Source of the DNA: an uncultured Clostridia bacterium | Lineage (GTDB): Bacteria; Bacillota; Clostridia; UBA1381 | Reading direction: 5' to 3' | Assembly: GCA_934486495.1 (NCBI GenBank) | Contig: CAKSPW010000046.1 | Location: 1 to 18,324 of the forward strand | DNA: 18,324 nucleotides | In this document: piece after piece, positions 15,806 through 18,324 of the stretch | Position numbering within the stretch: the stretch's first letter is position 1 | Layout of the letters: each line of letters begins with the position of its first letter | Notes under the pieces: model-generated | The model's input: only the letters and a program-made list of their open reading frames with translations | What the model was told of the DNA's origin: nothing | Databases searched by the model: none | Made by a program: the position numbers and the translations under genes

Positions 15806-17227
15806 TTAAGATTTGAAAAATTCAATCGAATTACTGTACACAACCGCAAATGCGTCATTACTTATTGCAATCAGCTTCTTTATATCCATTGACGCAGGGT
15901 ATTTTTTCTGCTTGGACGATTTTCCGAACACAATCATTCGTGCGTCGTTGTAAAGAATTGTATTCGAGTAGATGTCAACATAGTCAGGTACGTCCTCTGC
16001 GGTGATGTTGCGCTTCAAGCTTCCGCCTTTTGAATATATTTTTATAACGGGAACATTATTATTTTCAACAAGCAGGATTTTATTTCCCGAGAAATCAGAC
16101 GATACTGCAAGAATTTGACCTTTTTCGTATGCTTCGTCCCAAAGCACCTTTCCGCTTGTGGATAAACCGATAAAACGATTATCGCATAACACACTCAGCG
16201 TTTCACCCGAAAAATCAAGCTTACACACGACTGCACCGGGAATTTCAATTGTTTTGTAGCTTTCCTCGTCTCTGATATTGAAAAACTGAATACCGCCCTT
16301 GACGCTTTCCGCCGTATCAATCGTGCCTACAGCAAGCCGTCTGCCGGACGGTGATATATCGGCGCATACAATCGTATCCTTACCCGAAACCCAGCCGTAA
16401 ACCTTTTCTCCCGACTTATTGTAAACCTCGACCGCACCCTTGTACAGCTCTTTTTTTGTTACAACAACAACATCGCCGTTCGACGAAACATTGATATTTA
16501 AAATCTCATTTTGAGTGTCGGCGGAAAAAACAAGCTTTTTATCGGCAAAAAGATTAATTTTCGTACCTCCCTTTTCGCCGAGCGCAATATACTTGCCCTC
16601 AATACTCATTATCGGGTTTACAACGCTCGTTGCACTCTCCCAATCCTTACTGCCGTCAGTTGCGAATATATCAATATGATTTGATTTTGCTGCGCATACC
16701 TGTCCCGAAAGCGTGCCGTATGAAGCCTCACCGGCATATTCGTAAGGTACAAGATACGATTCATTGTCATATGTCGTACCTTTTGCCTTGTTTTCTTCTT
16801 TTTTCTTAAGCACATCGCCGCCGTTTTTGTCGCTGAGTTTTAAAAAGCTTCTTGAGATTCCGAGCTTTGAGTCAATCATAGAAATGTTCGCTTTAAAATT
16901 CTCTCTGTACCGTGTTGCAAAAAATCCGTCGGAAAAGCAAAATGACAGCACAATCCACAACGCAAATGCGCAAAGCACCCACGGAAATACGCGAATACGC
17001 TTCTTTTCGGGAGTATCGTCAGTATCTTTTTTAATCGCCGGTTTTTCGGCAACATACTCTGAAATCTCGGTTTTTTCCGGTATATCATCACTCGGCTGTA
17101 CGTCCGCTTGTAAAGCCTTATCACTGTCCGGTTCATCAGTCGGCTGCACACCTGCTTGTGAAGTCTTATCATCACATTTGGCAGACGGCGCAAAATCGTC
17201 CTCGTTTTCAAATATTTCTTCTTTCAT
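15806..17227 (-). CDS. DUF5711-like membrane-anchored beta-propeller protein
   Basis: A 473-residue protein of unknown function. Residues 1-77 are acidic and low-complexity (cytosolic side expected), followed by a positively charged EKKRIR and a single membrane helix (79-98, VFPWVLCAFALWIVLSFCF). The rest, outside the membrane, is a run of short beta-strand repeats such as GKYIALGEKGGTKINLF, GDVVVVTKKELYKGAVEVYN, GRRLAVGTID and GNKILLVENNN, which looks like a WD40/PQQ-type propeller; this layout matches DUF5711, which I recognise with moderate confidence. ATG at 17227 shares one base with the truA stop (TGATG), with GGAGG 10 bases before it. An in-frame TTG at 17230 is also possible. The N-terminal tail holds a 48-base tandem duplication. 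Confidence 0.75.
   Translation of the reverse strand: MKEEIFENEDDFAPSAKCDDKTSQAGVQPTDEPDSDKALQADVQPSDDIPEKTEISEYVAEKPAIKKDTDDTPEKKRIRVFPWVLCAFALWIVLSFCFSDGFFATRYRENFKANISMIDSKLGISRSFLKLSDKNGGDVLKKKEENKAKGTTYDNESYLVPYEYAGEASYGTLSGQVCAAKSNHIDIFATDGSKDWESATSVVNPIMSIEGKYIALGEKGGTKINLFADKKLVFSADTQNEILNINVSSNGDVVVVTKKELYKGAVEVYNKSGEKVYGWVSGKDTIVCADISPSGRRLAVGTIDTAESVKGGIQFFNIRDEESYKTIEIPGAVVCKLDFSGETLSVLCDNRFIGLSTSGKVLWDEAYEKGQILAVSSDFSGNKILLVENNNVPVIKIYSKGGSLKRNITAEDVPDYVDIYSNTILYNDARMIVFGKSSKQKKYPASMDIKKLIAISNDAFAVVYSNSIEFFKS
17086..17171. repeat. 48-base tandem duplication inside the DUF5711-like gene
   Basis: Segments 17086-17123 and 17134-17171 are 38 bases long, start 48 bases (16 codons) apart, and are identical at 31 of 38 positions. 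They encode the two copies of a pattern like QAxVQPxDxxP (AGVQPTDEP and ADVQPSDDIP) in the acidic cytoplasmic tail. The unit keeps the frame, and most differences are transitions, which fits an older duplication. Confidence 0.7.
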
Positions 17228-17961
17228 CAATATATAACCTCCGTAAGACAAAGTCCTTTTGCCGGAGCGGTTATTCCGGCTTGTGTTCTGTCACATGATG
17301 CGATTATTCTTTCCATATCCTCGCTTTTTATCTTTCCGCTGCCGACCGCAATAAGCGTTCCGGCAATTATTCTGACCATATTATAAAGAAATCCGTCACC
17401 CGTAACGTCAATTTCAATCAAATCTCCCTTTTTTGAAATATCGAGAGAGTAAATCGTCCTCACGGTCGTTTTTACCGTAAATCCAACAGACGCAAATCCT
17501 ACAAAATCATGCGTTCCCAAAAAGGCATTTGCGGCTTTTTTCATTTCTTCAACATTCAAAGGGAATTTAACAAGATATACAAACGGATAAAGAAACGGAT
17601 CCGATATTCCGCTGTTTAAAATACGATAGGTGTAACGCTTTTTTTTAGCCGAACGGCAAGCGTCAAAATCATCGGAAGCATCTTCTGCCGCCGTACATAC
17701 AATATCGTCGGGCAGGTGTGCGTTAAGAGCATAAACAATACGCTCGGCAGGAATTGTGCTTTGCGTTTTAAAGCTTGCAAAATAACACGATGCGTGCACG
17801 CCCGAATCTGTTCTGCCGCAACCGATAACGTTTATCCTCTCCCCCGTTATCGCCGATACGGCATTATTAATACATTGCTGAACGGTTATGCCGTTTTTTT
17901 GAATTTGCCAGCCGCAGTAACGACTGCCGTCAAATTTAATCTTAAGTCTGATATTTCTCAT
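17227..17961 (-). CDS. truA: tRNA pseudouridine(38-40) synthase TruA
   Basis: Makes pseudouridine at positions 38-40 in the anticodon arm of tRNAs. The 244 residues are the normal length. Visible are IKFDGSRYCGWQIQKNGITVQ (8-28), GCGRTDSGVHA with the catalytic Asp52, ALNAHLPDDI, KKKRYTYRI, FLGTHDFVGFAS and the C-terminal GDGFLYNMVRIIAGTLIAVG. The ATG at 17961 has only a weak GTGAG element before it. The TGA stop overlaps the ATG of the next gene. It is the first gene of the truA-to-rho series. Confidence 0.95.
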   Translation of the reverse strand: MRNIRLKIKFDGSRYCGWQIQKNGITVQQCINNAVSAITGERINVIGCGRTDSGVHASCYFASFKTQSTIPAERIVYALNAHLPDDIVCTAAEDASDDFDACRSAKKKRYTYRILNSGISDPFLYPFVYLVKFPLNVEEMKKAANAFLGTHDFVGFASVGFTVKTTVRTIYSLDISKKGDLIEIDVTGDGFLYNMVRIIAGTLIAVGSGKIKSEDMERIIASCDRTQAGITAPAKGLCLTEVIY

Positions 17962-18235
17962 TTCAATCTCACAAAATAAAGTTAAATTTTATACACAATA
18001 ATTTTAACATATCTTTTATATAAAATCAAGAGTAAAAACAATTTTTTTATATTTAATCGTTTAAAATTTATCAAATAAACAAATTTTAAATAATAATATA
18101 TGATTAATGACCTTATTTTTGACAGTTTGACGTGTAAAGAATTCAAAAATTAAAAAAACATAGCATGCTTGAGTGAAATGTTTGAAGATTATTTGAAAAC
18201 CGTTTATAAGTCTTAATAAAGCCGAAAATATAGCG
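17962..18235. other. AT-rich intergenic stretch upstream of truA
   Basis: No convincing gene. The stretch is very AT-rich and contains a possible truA promoter (18001-18029). A 60-codon minus-strand frame starting at 18243 has no ribosome binding site and a composition unlike real proteins, so I leave it out. Confidence 0.6.
18001..18029 (-). promoter_or_regulatory. Possible promoter of truA
   Basis: On the minus strand TTGATT (18029-18024), 17 bases, TAAAAT (18006-18001), ending about 40 bases before the truA ATG. In such AT-rich DNA chance matches are common, and other -10-like words (TATAAA near 17990) lie close by. Confidence 0.4.
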
Positions 18236-18324
18236 TTTTGCAAGCTTGCAAAAAGTTGGTAGCGACAGTGAGCCGTAAATGAGTGCGTTTACAAACGAAT
18301 AGGCGAGCCGAGCGTGACTTTTTG
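18236..18324. repeat. Palindrome-rich repeat-like element at window edge
   Basis: It opens with a perfect 18-base palindrome TTTTGCAAGCTTGCAAAA (18236-18253). CAAAAAGT (18249-18256) is then matched by ACTTTTTG at 18317-18324, exactly at the window end, enclosing a GC-richer core. The core holds two competing short stems, GTAAA/TTTAC (18275-18292) and CGTTT/AAACG (18286-18297). The sequence is unlike the AT-rich DNA next to it and may be a dispersed intergenic repeat; only one copy is visible, and it may continue past the window. Confidence 0.45.

Noticed and set aside
16764..17237. 157-codon plus-strand open frame
   Set aside because: Antisense to the acidic tail and membrane segment of the DUF5711-like gene, which has a good ribosome binding site and overlap with truA. 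Serine-rich shadow composition.
18061..18243. 60-codon minus-strand frame upstream of truA
   Set aside because: No ribosome binding site, AT-driven composition, and it starts inside a palindrome.

Overview
The window looks like a piece of chromosome from a low-GC, Gram-positive anaerobe of the class Clostridia, probably a gut-type Oscillospiraceae/Eubacteriales relative. The reasons are strong AGGAGG-type ribosome binding sites, consensus sigma-A promoters, a DUF5711-type gene, S-layer-homology and copper-amine-oxidase-N-like surface domains, and a purine operon with the Clostridia-type split of PurH. Every gene I can support lies on the minus strand, so transcription runs from high to low coordinates. 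No tRNA, rRNA, transposase or CRISPR array was seen.

Region 1 (about 18324-7862) starts with an AT-rich intergenic stretch that carries a palindrome-rich, repeat-like sequence at the window edge. It is followed by truA (tRNA pseudouridine synthase), a DUF5711-like membrane-anchored beta-propeller protein whose ATG overlaps the truA stop by one base, a CvpA-family membrane protein that most likely starts at TTG, a 980-residue exported SLH protein, a 980-residue exported M64 (IgA-peptidase family) metallopeptidase with an N-terminal DUF6273-like domain, and the transcription terminator factor Rho. Spacings are 0-26 bases, so these six genes look like one transcription unit mixing housekeeping and cell-surface functions.

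Region 2 (7861-7591) is the control region of the purine operon: a perfect-consensus promoter (TTGACA, 17 bases, TATAAT), then a ZTP riboswitch (pfl motif) whose conserved 3' GGGC is also the first arm of an intrinsic terminator. This predicts that ZTP/ZMP (AICAR nucleotides, which build up when 10-formyl-tetrahydrofolate is short) switches the operon on.

Region 3 (7590-1) is purE-purC-purF-purM-purN-purO-purV-purD. The last two steps of IMP synthesis are done by separate proteins, a stand-alone AICAR formyltransferase (PurV) and a PurO-type (archaeal-type) IMP cyclohydrolase, rather than by bifunctional PurH. PurF is unusual: the phosphoribosyltransferase half is intact, but the glutaminase half has lost its N-terminal catalytic cysteine and other glutamine-site residues. 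A hairpin terminator follows purV, and purD has its own near-consensus promoter, so purD can be expressed apart from the riboswitch. purD is cut by the window start. purK, purL/Q/S and purB are not in the window.
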